DNA of 64,000 nucleotides. Origin: Changshengia sp963803165 (lineage in GTDB: Bacteria; Chloroflexota; Dormibacteria; Aeolococcales; Aeolococcaceae). The position numbers and the translations under genes are program-made. Position 1 is the first letter of the stretch; the number at the start of each line of letters is the position of its first letter. The stretch is taken from the NCBI GenBank assembly GCA_963803165.1, contig CAWDLK010000002.1:62001-126000 (forward strand), written 5' to 3'. Below the pieces are notes generated by a model. It was not told where the DNA came from, did not search any database, and saw only the letters and a list, made by a program, of their open reading frames with translations. Shown piece after piece: positions 8,967-19,412 of the stretch.

Positions 8967-10546
8967 GCGCCGCCCCCACCCGGCCGCGGCCGATCGCCCT
9001 GGTCGGGCTGCCGGGCACCGGCAAGAGCACCCTCGGCCGGCGTCTCGCCACCAGCCTCGGATGGGAGCTGCGCGACACCGACGCCGAGGTCGAGCGCCGG
9101 ACCGGACGGAGCCCCGCGCAGATCCTCGACGACGACGGCGAGGACGCCTTCCGGCGGGTGGAGCTCTCCACCGTCGCCGATCTTCTCGAGGAGCCGCGCC
9201 CCGCCGTGATCGCCTGCGGCGGGGGCCTCTTCGCCGAGCCGGCGGCCCGCCGGGGGCTGCTCGAGGGGGCCTGGGTGGTGGCTCTCGACGCCCCCGACGC
9301 GACCCTGCTGGAGCGGCTGGGCTCGGCCTCGGACCGGCCGCTGCTCCGCGGCGACGTCGGCGGGCGGCTGGCCGAGCTGCGCCGCCGGCGGGAGCGGGCC
9401 CACGCCGAGGCGCACCTCCACATCGACACCGCCCAGGCCTCCCCGGAGGCGGCGGAGGCCGCCATCCGCGCCCTGGCCGGCGCGATCCCGGTGCCGGCCG
9501 GCGCCTCCGCCTACCCGGTGATCGTGGCCGAGGGCGCCGCCGAGCGCGTCGGCGCCCACCTCCCGGCCGACTGCCGCCGCGTGGCGGTGGTGACCGACAC
9601 GAGCGTCGAGCCGGTCGCGCGGCGCCTGGCCGGGCGCATCTCCGCCTCGGGGCGCGAGGCCGCGCTGGTCGCCCTGACCGGGGGCGAGACGGTGAAGAGC
9701 TGGGCCGCCGCCGGGCGCCTGCTCGAGCGCCTCGCCGCCCTGGGGTTGGGACGGCGCGACGCGGTGGTCGCGGTGGGCGGGGGGTCGGTCGGGGACCTGG
9801 CCGGCTTCGGCGCGGCCGCCTTCTGCCGCGGGATCGCGTGGGTGGTGGTCCCCACCACCCTGCTCGCCATGGTGGACAGCTCGATCGGCGGCAAGACGGG
9901 GGTCAACCTCCGGGCCGCCAAGAACCTGGCGGGCGCCTTCTGGCAGCCCCGGGCGGTGCTGGCCGACCCGACCCTGCTCGGCACCCTGCCGGCCCGGGAG
10001 CTGACCTCCGGGCTGGGGGAGGTGGCCAAGTACGCCATGATCGCCGAGACCGACCTCCCCGGCATCCTCGACGAGGGCCTCGAGCGAGCCCTGCGCGGGG
10101 ACGTCCCGACGCTGACGGCGATCGTCGGGCGCTGCGCGGCCGTCAAGGCCGCGGTGGTGGGGCGCGATCCCCGGGAGTCCGGGCTCCGCGCCGTCCTCAA
10201 CTACGGGCACACCGTCGCCCACGCCATCGAGGCGGCGGCCGGCTACGGGACGGTGACCCACGGGGAGGCGGTGGCGGCGGGGATGCGCGTGGCCGGTCGG
10301 CTCTCCGCCGAGCTGGCGGGGCTCCCGGTCAGCGACCTGGAATGGCAGGATGACCTCCTCGACCGGCTGGCCCTGCCGCCGCTGCCGGCGCTCGCGCCGG
10401 CGGCCGTGCTGCGCCGGCTCGGTCATGACAAGAAGTCGGTGGGGGGCGAGCCGCGCTGGGTGCTGCTGGCCCACCGCGGCGACCCCTTGGTCGAGCAGCG
10501 GGTGCCCGCGGGGCTGGTTCGCGCGACCCTTCAGGAGGTGCTGTAG
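8963..10546 (+). CDS. aroKB: Fused shikimate kinase / 3-dehydroquinate synthase
   Basis: One 527-aa protein carries two pathway enzymes. Residues about 10-170 are shikimate kinase with P-loop GLPGTGKST, DTD in the substrate site and IACGGG. Residues about 185-525 are AroB: GGGSVGDLAGF, PTTLLAMVDSSIGGKTGVN, zinc ligands in GLGEVAKYA, NYGHTVAHAIE and THGEAV. The kinase catalyses the fifth step of the pathway and AroB the second. Fusions of this order are known in a few lineages such as Thermotoga. The GTG start overlaps the aroC stop. Confidence 0.94.
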   Translation: MSAAPTRPRPIALVGLPGTGKSTLGRRLATSLGWELRDTDAEVERRTGRSPAQILDDDGEDAFRRVELSTVADLLEEPRPAVIACGGGLFAEPAARRGLLEGAWVVALDAPDATLLERLGSASDRPLLRGDVGGRLAELRRRRERAHAEAHLHIDTAQASPEAAEAAIRALAGAIPVPAGASAYPVIVAEGAAERVGAHLPADCRRVAVVTDTSVEPVARRLAGRISASGREAALVALTGGETVKSWAAAGRLLERLAALGLGRRDAVVAVGGGSVGDLAGFGAAAFCRGIAWVVVPTTLLAMVDSSIGGKTGVNLRAAKNLAGAFWQPRAVLADPTLLGTLPARELTSGLGEVAKYAMIAETDLPGILDEGLERALRGDVPTLTAIVGRCAAVKAAVVGRDPRESGLRAVLNYGHTVAHAIEAAAGYGTVTHGEAVAAGMRVAGRLSAELAGLPVSDLEWQDDLLDRLALPPLPALAPAAVLRRLGHDKKSVGGEPRWVLLAHRGDPLVEQRVPAGLVRATLQEVL

Positions 10547-10550
10547 GCAG

Positions 10551-11006
10551 ATGACCCGAGTCCTCGTCCTCAACGGTCCCAACCTGGCCGGCCTGGGGCG
10601 CCGCGAGCCCGAGATCTACGGCGGCCGCAGCCTTGCCGAGATCGAGGCCGAGCTGCGCGAGCGGGCGGTCGCCCTCGACGTGGAGATCCAGGTCGAGCAG
10701 CGCAACGGCGAGGGCGAGCTGATCGGCCTCCTGGAGAGCGAGGCGGGCCGCTCCGACGCCGTGGTCATCAACCCGGCGGGCTTCAGCCACACCTCGGTCG
10801 CCCTCCTCGACGCCCTGCGCGCCTTCCCCGGCATCGTCGTCGAGGTGCACCTCAGCAACACCTTCCGCCGGGAGACCTACCGCCGGGTGATGCTCACCGC
10901 CGAGGCGGCGGACGCGGTCATCCTGGGGTTGGGATCCTCCGGGTACGCGGTCGCGCTCGAGGCGGCGGCGCGGATGGTGCGCGAGAGCAGAGAATTGACC
11001 CGATGA
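10551..11006 (+). CDS. aroQ: 3-dehydroquinate dehydratase, type II
   Basis: AroQ dehydrates 3-dehydroquinate to 3-dehydroshikimate. The 151-aa protein shows NGPNLAGLGRREPEIYG with the catalytic Tyr, an EGELI loop, NPAGFSHTSVALLDAL with the catalytic His, and EVHLSN. The usual HARE after HLSN is replaced by TFRRE, and NPGAYTH is NPAGFSH, so the active-site lid is somewhat divergent. ATG 10551 lies 4 nt after the aroKB stop, and its own stop overlaps the efp start. Confidence 0.93.
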   Translation: MTRVLVLNGPNLAGLGRREPEIYGGRSLAEIEAELRERAVALDVEIQVEQRNGEGELIGLLESEAGRSDAVVINPAGFSHTSVALLDALRAFPGIVVEVHLSNTFRRETYRRVMLTAEAADAVILGLGSSGYAVALEAAARMVRESRELTR

Positions 11007-11560
11007 TCAGCGCCGGAGACCTTCGACCGGGAGCCACGGTGGAGCGGGGCGGGCAGCTGCTCCAGGTCCTCGACTTCGCCCACATCAAGCTGGGCCGTGG
11101 CACCGCGGTGGTGCGCACCAAGCTCAAGAACCTCACCACCGGCGCGGTGACCGAGGAGACCTTCCGTCCCGAGGAGAAGTTCGGCCGGGCGCGGATCGAG
11201 CGCTCCGAGGCCCAGTACCTCTACCGCGACGGGGACGCCTTCGTGGTCATGGACACCCGGACCTACGACCAGACCCCGCTCTCCCCCGAGCAGGTCGGCG
11301 AGGGAGCCCGCTGGCTCAAGGAGAACGACACCCTCACCCTGCTGACCCACGACGACCGCGTCCTCGGCGTCGAGCTGCCCACCTCGGTGGAGCTGGAGGT
11401 CACCGAGACCGAGCCCGGGTTCAAGGGCGACACCGCCAACGCCGCCACCAAGCCGGCCACCCTGGAGACGGGAGCCGTGGTCGACGTGCCCCTCTTCGTC
11501 AACGCCGGCGACCGCGTCCGCGTCGACACCCGCAACGGGCGCTACCTGGAGCGAGCCTGA
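11003..11560 (+). CDS. efp: Elongation factor P
   Basis: EF-P binds between the ribosomal P and E sites and relieves stalling at polyproline. The 185-aa protein has the three-domain EF-P layout: KOW-like N domain, OB domain with EVTETEPGFKGDTANAATKPATLETG, and C-terminal NAGDRVRVDTRNGRYLERA. The tip residue of domain I is Arg32 (KLGRG) and not the Lys of the E. coli-type KPGKG loop. The window shows no modification enzyme gene. ATGA overlap with aroQ. Confidence 0.96.
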   Translation: MISAGDLRPGATVERGGQLLQVLDFAHIKLGRGTAVVRTKLKNLTTGAVTEETFRPEEKFGRARIERSEAQYLYRDGDAFVVMDTRTYDQTPLSPEQVGEGARWLKENDTLTLLTHDDRVLGVELPTSVELEVTETEPGFKGDTANAATKPATLETGAVVDVPLFVNAGDRVRVDTRNGRYLERA

Positions 11561-11949
11561 TGGACGCCCCGGCCCCGCCGGCGGCGGACGGGAGCCGCGC
11601 CGAGACCAGGCGGCCCCTGGGCGTCACCCGGGTCGCCAACGAGGTGGTCGCCTGGATCGCCGTGCTCACCGCGCTGCAGGTGCCCGGCGTGCACGCCATG
11701 TACCAGGCTGCGGGCCAGTCGCTGGAGCGCATCCTCCGGCGCTCTCACGCGCATCACGGTGCCCGCGTGGAGCTGCGCGACGACAGCACCCTGGACGTCG
11801 ACCTCTGGGTCGTCGTGGTCTCCGGCCAGTCGGTCCCCCGGGTCGGGGCCGAGGTGCAGCAGCGCGTCGCCGACGCCCTCGAGCGGATGCTGGGCCTGGA
11901 CGTGGGGACCATCAACGTCCACGTCAGCGAGGTGGTCTTCGCGTCATGA
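11560..11949 (+). CDS. Asp23/Gls24 family envelope stress protein
   Basis: The 129-aa protein contains an Asp23/Gls24 (DUF322) domain. Visible family features are VTRVANEVVAWIAVLTALQVPGVHAMY and the acidic strand LDVDLWVVVVSGQSVPRVGAEVQQRVADAL (each shortened here), ending in VNVHVSEV-like INVHVSEVVF. In firmicutes and actinobacteria these proteins are cytoplasmic and associate with the cell envelope. Its place between efp and nusB is typical of Gram-positive-type genomes. ATG 11560 shares one base with the efp stop; its own stop overlaps nusB. Confidence 0.85.
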   Translation: MDAPAPPAADGSRAETRRPLGVTRVANEVVAWIAVLTALQVPGVHAMYQAAGQSLERILRRSHAHHGARVELRDDSTLDVDLWVVVVSGQSVPRVGAEVQQRVADALERMLGLDVGTINVHVSEVVFAS

Positions 11950-12362
11950 GCCGTCCCGCGGGGAGGCGGCGCCGCGGTCGCGAGCTGGCCCTGCGGGTCC
12001 TCTTCGAGCTGGAGGGGACCGAGAAGGACGCGCGGCCGGCCCTCGCCTACCAGGCGCTGGAGATGGCCGCCCCGCCCGACGCCGTCGAGTACGCGCGTGC
12101 CCTGGTCGAGGGGACCCTGGAGCACGTCGGCCGCATCGACGAGGCGATCGGCGAGGCCAGCGACAACTGGGACCTCGTCGACTTCGGCAAGGTCGAGAGG
12201 GCGGTGCTCCGGCTGGGCACCTTCGAGGTGCTCTTCGAGCCGGCCACCCCGGTCGCGGTGAGCATCGACGAGTCGCTGGAGCTCGCCCGCGAGTACGCGG
12301 GCGAGGACGCCGTCCCGCTGGTCAACGGAGTGCTCGGCCGCATCGCCCGGGAGCGGGTGTGA
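11946..12362 (+). CDS. nusB: Transcription antitermination factor NusB
   Basis: NusB binds boxA RNA with S10 (NusE) and promotes rRNA antitermination. The 138-aa all-helical protein shows an Arg-rich start (GRRRRGRELALRVLFELE), the middle LVDFGKVERAVLRLGTFEVLF, and the conserved ISIDESLELAREY-type motif (VSIDESLELAREYAGED) with FVNGVL-type LVNGVLGRIA. Its length is normal. The ATG overlaps the Asp23 gene stop. A 185-bp gap follows before xseA. Confidence 0.93.
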   Translation: MSRPAGRRRRGRELALRVLFELEGTEKDARPALAYQALEMAAPPDAVEYARALVEGTLEHVGRIDEAIGEASDNWDLVDFGKVERAVLRLGTFEVLFEPATPVAVSIDESLELAREYAGEDAVPLVNGVLGRIARERV

Positions 12363-12547
12363 GGGGCGGCGGAGCGCCCGGCCCGCCGGGCGGAGCCTGA
12401 GCTGAGCGCCGCCCCGGCTCGCCGCCCCGCCCCGACAGCCCCGGCGGCCCGCGCCGGCGCGGCGTCGCATGAGCGATCATATGTTCGCCCCATGGCCGTG
12501 ACCGACCCCACCCGATTCGACGCCCGCTCCACGGCGGCGCACCGGCG
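12363..12547. promoter_or_regulatory. Gap between nusB and xseA with hairpin
   Basis: A perfect 7-bp stem with 4-nt loop (CGCCCGG-CCCG-CCGGGCG, 12375-12392) lies just after nusB but has no T tract, so termination is uncertain. A -10-like TATGTT at 12480-12485 could start an xseA transcript, with no clear -35. No ORF is credible here. Confidence 0.35.
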
Positions 12548-13941
<1,394 letters not shown>

Positions 13942-13945
<4 letters not shown>

Positions 13946-14322
13946 AAGGCGACGGCGGCGGTCCCGGGGGAGCCACGGTGGCGGGTGAGGACATCGACGG
14001 CCTGAGCTACGAGCGGGCGCTCGCCGAGCTCGACCAGATCATCGAGCGGCTGGAGCGCGGCGCGGTCGCGCTCGACGAGGCCATCGCCGCCTACGAGCGG
14101 GGGGCACGGCTCGCCCAGCACTGCGGCAGCCTGCTCGACCGCACCGAGCAGAAGATCAGCCAGCTGGTGGTCGGCGCCGGCGGGCGCATCACCGAGAAGC
14201 CGCTGGCGCCGGAGCGCGAGACCCAGGATCGGGCTGTTCTCCCGCCCGGGGCGCCCGCCGCCGCCGCGCCCGCCCGGCGCGAGCAGCAGCTGGAGATCGA
14301 CCCCGACGAGATCCCCTTCTGA
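13942..14322 (+). CDS. xseB: Exodeoxyribonuclease VII small subunit
   Basis: XseB binds the XseA coiled coil. The family core (residues about 20-75: LSYERALAELDQIIERLERG, then LDEAIAAYERG) is intact. At 126 aa it is longer than the usual about 80; the extra is a Gly-rich N-terminus and a Pro/Ala-rich tail ending in DEIPF. It overlaps xseA by 4 nt. Confidence 0.9.
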
Positions 14323-14461
14323 TGTCGGCATCGCCCATCTCCGCCCGGCTCGGCGTCCGCTCCGCTGCTCCGTCGGTCGCGCACTCGAGTGCACTCCCTC
14401 GCCGCGCTCCTCGCCTCCTTGATCCGAACGGGCTGAGCGCCGCGTCGTGCGCGGACCGGCC
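14323..14461. other. 139-bp gap between xseB and tlyA with 12-bp palindrome
   Basis: The gap contains the perfect palindrome GCACTCGAGTGC at 14381-14392, 70 bp before the tlyA start. It could be a binding site for a dimeric regulator, or chance in GC-rich DNA. No clear promoter hexamers and no T tract are visible. Confidence 0.3.
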
Positions 14462-15226
14462 ATGACGGTGACGCTGCAGCGCCTCGACGTCGCCCTGGTG
14501 GAGAGGGGGATCGCCACCAGCCGCGAGCGGGCCCAGGCGCTGGTCGCGGCGGGGATGGTGGAGGTCGACGGGCGCCAGGCCCGGAGCGCCGCCCAGCGGG
14601 TGGGGGAGAGCGCCGCGGTCCGCACCGTCGGGGAGGGGAGCCCCTGGGCGAGCCGGGCCGGCGAGAAGCTGGCGGCCGCCCTCGACGCCTTCGGCATCGA
14701 CCCCCGCGACCGGGTGTGCCTCGACGCCGGGGCCTCCACCGGGGGCTTCACCGACGTGCTCCTCGCCCGCGGTGCGGCGCGGGTCCACGCTGTCGACGTC
14801 GGGCACGGGCAGCTGCTGCCGCGGCTGGCCGGCGACCCCAGGGTGCGGGTGCTGGATCGGACCAATCTCCGCCACCTCGAGGCCCTCCCGGGCGAGGCGC
14901 CGAGCCTCGTGACCCTGGACCTCTCCTTCATCTCGCTCCGCCTCGTGATGCCGGCGGTGGCACGGCTGGCCCCCGGGGCCGACGTGGTCGCCCTCTTCAA
15001 GCCCCAGTTCGAGCTGGGCCGGGAGGCCGTGCCCCGGGGCGGGATCGTCCGCGACCCGGCGGCGGCGGAGGCGGGGGCGGTGGGCTTCCTGGAGTGGTGC
15101 GCAGCCCAGCTCGGCGCCGAGGCGCGGGGGGGTCCGATCCCGGCCGCGATCCGGGGGGCGCGGGGCAACCAGGAGCTCCTCGTCCACCTCCGCCTGCCGC
15201 CGGGCCCGCCCGAGGTCGCGCCGTGA
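14462..15226 (+). CDS. tlyA: TlyA family rRNA (cytidine-2'-O)-methyltransferase
   Basis: TlyA methylates ribose 2'-OH of cytidines in 16S and/or 23S rRNA. The 254-aa protein has an N-terminal S4 RNA-binding domain (QRLDVALVERGIATSRERAQ), the SRAGEKL motif, the SAM site LDAGASTGGFTDVLL, and FtsJ-type catalytic segments TLDLSFIS and LFKPQFELG. ATG 14462 is chosen over GTG 14447 because S4 residues begin just after it. The nadK GTG overlaps its stop. A second, more divergent copy lies at 34593. Confidence 0.9.
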   Translation: MTVTLQRLDVALVERGIATSRERAQALVAAGMVEVDGRQARSAAQRVGESAAVRTVGEGSPWASRAGEKLAAALDAFGIDPRDRVCLDAGASTGGFTDVLLARGAARVHAVDVGHGQLLPRLAGDPRVRVLDRTNLRHLEALPGEAPSLVTLDLSFISLRLVMPAVARLAPGADVVALFKPQFELGREAVPRGGIVRDPAAAEAGAVGFLEWCAAQLGAEARGGPIPAAIRGARGNQELLVHLRLPPGPPEVAP

Positions 15227-16128
15227 CCCGCGGTGCCATCGGCTTCCTGCTCCACCCCGGGGAGAGCGCCGGCGCGGTCGCCGCCGCCGCCGAGGTCGCC
15301 GCCCGCTGCGGCTACCGCACCTGGACCACCATGGTGCGCCCCGTCGAGGACGTCGCCGAGCACGCGCGCGGGACCGAGCTGCTGGTGACCGTGGGCGGGG
15401 ATGGCACCTTCCTCTTCGGCGCCCGGTTGGCCGCCCCCCTCGACATCCCGGTCCTCGGGGTCAACCGTGGCCGCCTGGGCTTCCTGACCGACCTGGAGCT
15501 GGAGGCGCTGCCGGCGACCATCGAGGCCTTCGCGGAGGGCCGGACCGGCCAGCAGCGGAGGAGCATGCTCAGCGCGGAGGTGACCGGTGACGACGGTTCC
15601 GGCGGTCTCGCGGGCCGTCACCTCCTCGCCCTCAACGACGTGGCCATCCGCTCACCCGAGGTCGCCCTGGTCCGGCTTCGGGTCGAGGCCGACGGGGAGC
15701 TCCTCGGAGAGTTCGACGCCGACGGGGTGGTGGTCGCCTCCGCCACCGGCTCGACCGGCTACGCGCTGAGCGCCGGCGGGCCGCCGATCGACCCCCGGGT
15801 GCGGGCCATCACGGTCGTCCCGCTGGCGCCTCACGCGGTGATCACCCGGCCCATCGTGCTGCCCGACAGCACCGTGGTCGAGGTGGCGATCGAGCATGGC
15901 GCCGTCTTCGTGGCCGCCGACGGGCAGCACCAGGCTCGCCTCGGAGCGGGTGGCAGGGTGAGCATCGGACCCGGGCCCGAGCTGCGCGTCGTGCGCAGCG
16001 CGGAGTCTCCATCCTTCCTCCGCCAGCTGCGCGACAAGGTCCGCTTCGGGCTCCCGCTCAAGCCGGAGGAGCGGCCGTCCGGCGGCGCTCCGGCGGCCGG
16101 GGACCCCAGCGGCGGGCGGCGACCATGA
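15223..16128 (+). CDS. nadK: NAD kinase
   Basis: NadK phosphorylates NAD to NADP. The 301-aa protein shows the catalytic GGDGT loop (TVGGDGTFL), VNRGRLGFLTDL, the NAD-site NDVAI, and ATGSTGYALSAGGP. The GTG start at 15223 overlaps the tlyA stop. The tlyA-nadK-recN order matches Gram-positive genomes. Confidence 0.95.
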   Translation: MTRGAIGFLLHPGESAGAVAAAAEVAARCGYRTWTTMVRPVEDVAEHARGTELLVTVGGDGTFLFGARLAAPLDIPVLGVNRGRLGFLTDLELEALPATIEAFAEGRTGQQRRSMLSAEVTGDDGSGGLAGRHLLALNDVAIRSPEVALVRLRVEADGELLGEFDADGVVVASATGSTGYALSAGGPPIDPRVRAITVVPLAPHAVITRPIVLPDSTVVEVAIEHGAVFVAADGQHQARLGAGGRVSIGPGPELRVVRSAESPSFLRQLRDKVRFGLPLKPEERPSGGAPAAGDPSGGRRP

Positions 16129-17837
16129 GCCGGCTGCTCGAGCTGCGCCTGCGCAGCTTCGCCCTCGCGCGCGACACCCGGCTCGACTGCGACGCGGGAT
16201 TCGGCGCGCTGAGCGGCGAGACGGGTGCCGGCAAGTCGCTCTGCATCGCGGCCGTCCGCTGGGCCCTCGGGGGCCGGGCCGAGGGCGAGGCGGTGGGGGA
16301 GGGCACCTCGGTGCGAGCCGTCTTCGAGCCGAGCCCGGAGAGCACCGCGCTGCTGGCCAGCCTCGGCATCCCCGCCGACGACCTCGTCACCCTCACTCGC
16401 GACGCGGGCAGCACCGGGCGCTCGACCTGTCGGGTCAACGGCGCCCTGGTCTCGCAGGCGACGCTCCGCGAGCTGGGGGACCAGCTCGCCGACGTGACCG
16501 CGCAGGGGGCCAGCCACCGGATGCTGCAGCGGAGCTGGCAGCGCCGGACCCTCGACGACTCCGGCGGCGCCGCGGTCTCCGAGGCGAGGGCGGCGATGAC
16601 GGAGGCCCACCGCCGCTGGCGGAGCGCGGAGACCGTGCTGGGCGCTGCGCGCGTGGCGAGCCGGAGGACGGCCTCGGAGCTGGCCGAGGCGGAGGCGACC
16701 ATCGCCGAGCTCGACCCCCTGCGCCTCCGCGAGGGAGAGGAGGACGAGCTGGGAGCGGAGCGGCTCCGTCTCCGCCACGCCGCCGGCATCGCCCGGGCGG
16801 CCACCCTCCTGGCCGACGCCGCCAGCGGTGACGAGGCGGGGGCCGCGGATGTCCTGGAGCGGGCCCTGGTGGACGTCGAGGCGCTGAGCGGCGTCGACCC
16901 CGGGCTCGCCGACCTCGGCGCGGAGGCGGCCTCGCTGACCGCGGCGCTGCGCGACCTCGGCGTCTCGGCACGGCGGCTTGCCGACCGCGTGGAGGTGGAC
17001 CCCGCGCGCCTCGAGGCCGTCGAGGAGCGCCTCGACGCCCTGGCCCGGGTGCGCCGCCGCCATGGCTCCGTTCGCTCCGCCCTTGCCACCCTGGAGGCGG
17101 CGCGCCGCATCGGCGACGCGGCCCGGGGCGGTCAGGACGTCGCCACCCTGGAGGCGGAGGCCAGGGCGGCGCAGGCCGCCGCCGCCGAGTCGGCCCGCCG
17201 CCTGAGCGCCGCGCGCCGCGAGGCGGCCCACTCCCTGGAGCGCGCCGTGGAGCGCCACCTGGGGGCCCTGGAGCTTCCCGACGCGCGCTTCCGGGTGACG
17301 CTCGCCGTGACCGCCGACGCCGAGGGCGTCGACCTGGGAGACGGGCCGGTGCGCTGCGACGCCGACGGCGTCGACCAGGTCGAGCTGCGCCTCGCCGCCA
17401 ACCGCGGCGGGGTCCCGCTGCCCCTCGACGAGGGGCCCTCCGGGGGTGAGCTGAGCCGGCTGGCCCTGGCCCTGGCCGCCGCGGGGGGAGCCAGCGGTCA
17501 GCCGCTGCTGGTCCTCGACGAGGTCGACACCGGGATCGGCGGCGAGACCGCCGCGCGCGTGGGCGACCTCCTCGCCGAGATCGGGCGGAGCCGCCAGGTG
17601 CTGGCGGTGACCCACCGGCCCGAGATCGCCTCGCGGGCCGCCTGGCACCTCCTGGTCTCCCGCACTGGAGGGGGCGGGCCGGTGGCCAGCGAGGTGCGCC
17701 GGGTGGAGGGCGACGAGCGCATCATCGAGGTGGCGCGCATGATGTCGGGCCGCACCACCGAGGCCGCCCTGGCCCGCGCCATCGAGCTGCTCCAGGAGGG
17801 TGGCGCGACCGCCGCTCGGCGCCGGCAGGCCGGCTGA
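16125..17837 (+). CDS. recN: DNA repair protein RecN
   Basis: RecN is an SMC-like ATPase that acts on double-strand breaks. The 570-aa protein has Walker A GETGAGKS (residues 31-38), a central Arg/Glu/Ala-rich coiled-coil region, the ABC signature GGELSRLALAL, and Walker B LLVLDEVDTGIGGETA followed by VTHRPEIASRA. ATGA overlap with nadK at 16125. An 89-bp gap follows before scpA, with nothing clear in it. Confidence 0.94.
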   Translation: MSRLLELRLRSFALARDTRLDCDAGFGALSGETGAGKSLCIAAVRWALGGRAEGEAVGEGTSVRAVFEPSPESTALLASLGIPADDLVTLTRDAGSTGRSTCRVNGALVSQATLRELGDQLADVTAQGASHRMLQRSWQRRTLDDSGGAAVSEARAAMTEAHRRWRSAETVLGAARVASRRTASELAEAEATIAELDPLRLREGEEDELGAERLRLRHAAGIARAATLLADAASGDEAGAADVLERALVDVEALSGVDPGLADLGAEAASLTAALRDLGVSARRLADRVEVDPARLEAVEERLDALARVRRRHGSVRSALATLEAARRIGDAARGGQDVATLEAEARAAQAAAAESARRLSAARREAAHSLERAVERHLGALELPDARFRVTLAVTADAEGVDLGDGPVRCDADGVDQVELRLAANRGGVPLPLDEGPSGGELSRLALALAAAGGASGQPLLVLDEVDTGIGGETAARVGDLLAEIGRSRQVLAVTHRPEIASRAAWHLLVSRTGGGGPVASEVRRVEGDERIIEVARMMSGRTTEAALARAIELLQEGGATAARRRQAG

Positions 17838-17926
17838 GCCACCCTCGGCACGGGCGGGCGGGCCTCCTCCCGGGGCTCACGTCGCGAGACTGGGAGCGGG
17901 GGCGACCGGCTTGGCGACCACGTACC

Positions 17927-18676
17927 ATGGCCGCCATGAGCGAGAGCACCTCCGGCGCCGGCCGCACCGCGGTGCCCCGCCGCTTCCAGGTCCAGGTCGG
18001 CGAGTTCGACGGCTCTCTCGAGGAGCTGGTGCTGGCCGCCCAGCGCGGGGATGTCGACCTCCGGGAGCTGCCTGTCGCCCAGGTCACCAGCCAGGTCAGC
18101 CGCCAGCTCTCGGGGATCGAGCTGGGTGGGGACCTGCGCGACGCCGCCGAGGCGCTCGGCCTCCTGTCGCGGCTGCTCTCGATGAAGGCCGCGCGGGTCA
18201 CCGAGATCGACGTCGAGCCGGAGGAGGAGCCCATCGTCGAGTCCGAGGCGGGGCGCCGTCTCGCCGAGTACCGCCTCTTCCGTGCCGCCATGGAGGCGCT
18301 GCTGCTGGAGCCGGCGGAGATCGGCCAGCGCAGCTTCCTCGGCCTGGTCGCTCCCGAGGTCCTCCCCGTGGAGCGCCTGCGGATCCCCCCGGACCGCCTC
18401 GCCGCCGCCTTCCGCCAGGTGCTGGAGCGCCTGCAGGAGGCCGCCCCCCTGCCGGTGGGGATGGTGACCTTCTCGGTCGAGGAGAAGGCCGCCTGGCTGC
18501 TCGACCTGCTGACCCGGGGGGCCGTCGACTTCGAGGCCATCTTCGCCGAGGTCACCAGCAGGCTGGAGGCGGTCGCATGCTTCCTCGCCCTGCTCGAGCT
18601 GCTCAAGCGGGGCCGCGCGGTGGTCGAGCAGCCCGAGCCGTTCGGGCCCATCCGGGTGCGGGCGGCCCATGACTGA
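17927..18676 (+). CDS. scpA: Segregation and condensation protein A
   Basis: ScpA is the kleisin of the SMC-ScpAB chromosome condensation complex. The 249-aa protein has the N-terminal motif FQVQVGEFDGSLEELVLAAQRGDVDL (shortened family form: FDGPLDLLL), an LSMKAARV segment, and the winged-helix end VACFLALLELLKRGRAVVEQ. An alternative ATG is at 17936. It overlaps scpB by 8 nt. Confidence 0.9.
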   Translation: MAAMSESTSGAGRTAVPRRFQVQVGEFDGSLEELVLAAQRGDVDLRELPVAQVTSQVSRQLSGIELGGDLRDAAEALGLLSRLLSMKAARVTEIDVEPEEEPIVESEAGRRLAEYRLFRAAMEALLLEPAEIGQRSFLGLVAPEVLPVERLRIPPDRLAAAFRQVLERLQEAAPLPVGMVTFSVEEKAAWLLDLLTRGAVDFEAIFAEVTSRLEAVACFLALLELLKRGRAVVEQPEPFGPIRVRAAHD

Positions 18677-19412
18677 GGAGGGACCGGAGACCCTCGGCGG
18701 CGATGCCGACCCGGGCGAGGAGGCGGAGCTGAGCCCGGACGCGGAGGAGGCCGAGGAGGGGGTGGAGGTCGAGCTCGACGAGGTGGGCCGGCCGCGCCTG
18801 CCCGACTGGGTCGAGGGCAGCGAGCCGGAGGACATGGCCCTCGCCCTCGAATCGGTCTGCTTTGTCCTGAACCGGGCGGTCACCCTGGCCGAGCTGGGCG
18901 GGATCCTCGGCCAGCATCCGAGCCGCCTCGACCGCGCCGCCGCAGCCCTCTCCGAGCAGCTCCGCGGCAGGGGTCTGATGCTGCAGCGCCACCGCGATCA
19001 GGTCCAGCTGGTCACCCGGCCCGAGACCGCGTGGGCGGTGCAGCGGGCCCTCAATCCCGAGCGACCGGCGCGGCTCAGCCGCCCGGCCCTGGAGACGCTC
19101 GCCATCGTGGCCTACCGGCAGCCGGTGACCCGAGCCCTGATCGAGGCCATCCGCGGGGTCAACTGCGAGGCCGTGCTCGAGAGCCTCGAGCGCCGGGGAC
19201 TGATCACCGAGATCGGCCGCGCCTCCACCCCCGGGCAGCCGCGCCTCTTCGGCACCACCCTGCGATTCCTCCAGCTGGTGGGGCTGGAGCGCATCGACCA
19301 GCTGCCGCCCCTTCCCGGCGACCTGGGTCTCCCCGAGGAGCAGGAGCGAGCCTGGTCGGAGGCTCTCGCCCAGCCCGGCGGGGAGCCCGGCGCGGCGCCG
19401 GGCCCAGACTGA
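18669..19412 (+). CDS. scpB: Segregation and condensation protein B
   Basis: ScpB dimers bind the ScpA kleisin. The 247-aa protein has a very acidic 55-residue N-terminal extension, then two winged-helix domains with LSRPALETLAIVAYRQPVTRALIEAIRGV (family hallmark, shortened) and GRASTPGQPRLFGTT. ATG 18669 lies inside the end of scpA. Its TGA shares a base with the next ATG (TGATG, 19410-19414). Confidence 0.93.
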   Translation: MTEEGPETLGGDADPGEEAELSPDAEEAEEGVEVELDEVGRPRLPDWVEGSEPEDMALALESVCFVLNRAVTLAELGGILGQHPSRLDRAAAALSEQLRGRGLMLQRHRDQVQLVTRPETAWAVQRALNPERPARLSRPALETLAIVAYRQPVTRALIEAIRGVNCEAVLESLERRGLITEIGRASTPGQPRLFGTTLRFLQLVGLERIDQLPPLPGDLGLPEEQERAWSEALAQPGGEPGAAPGPD

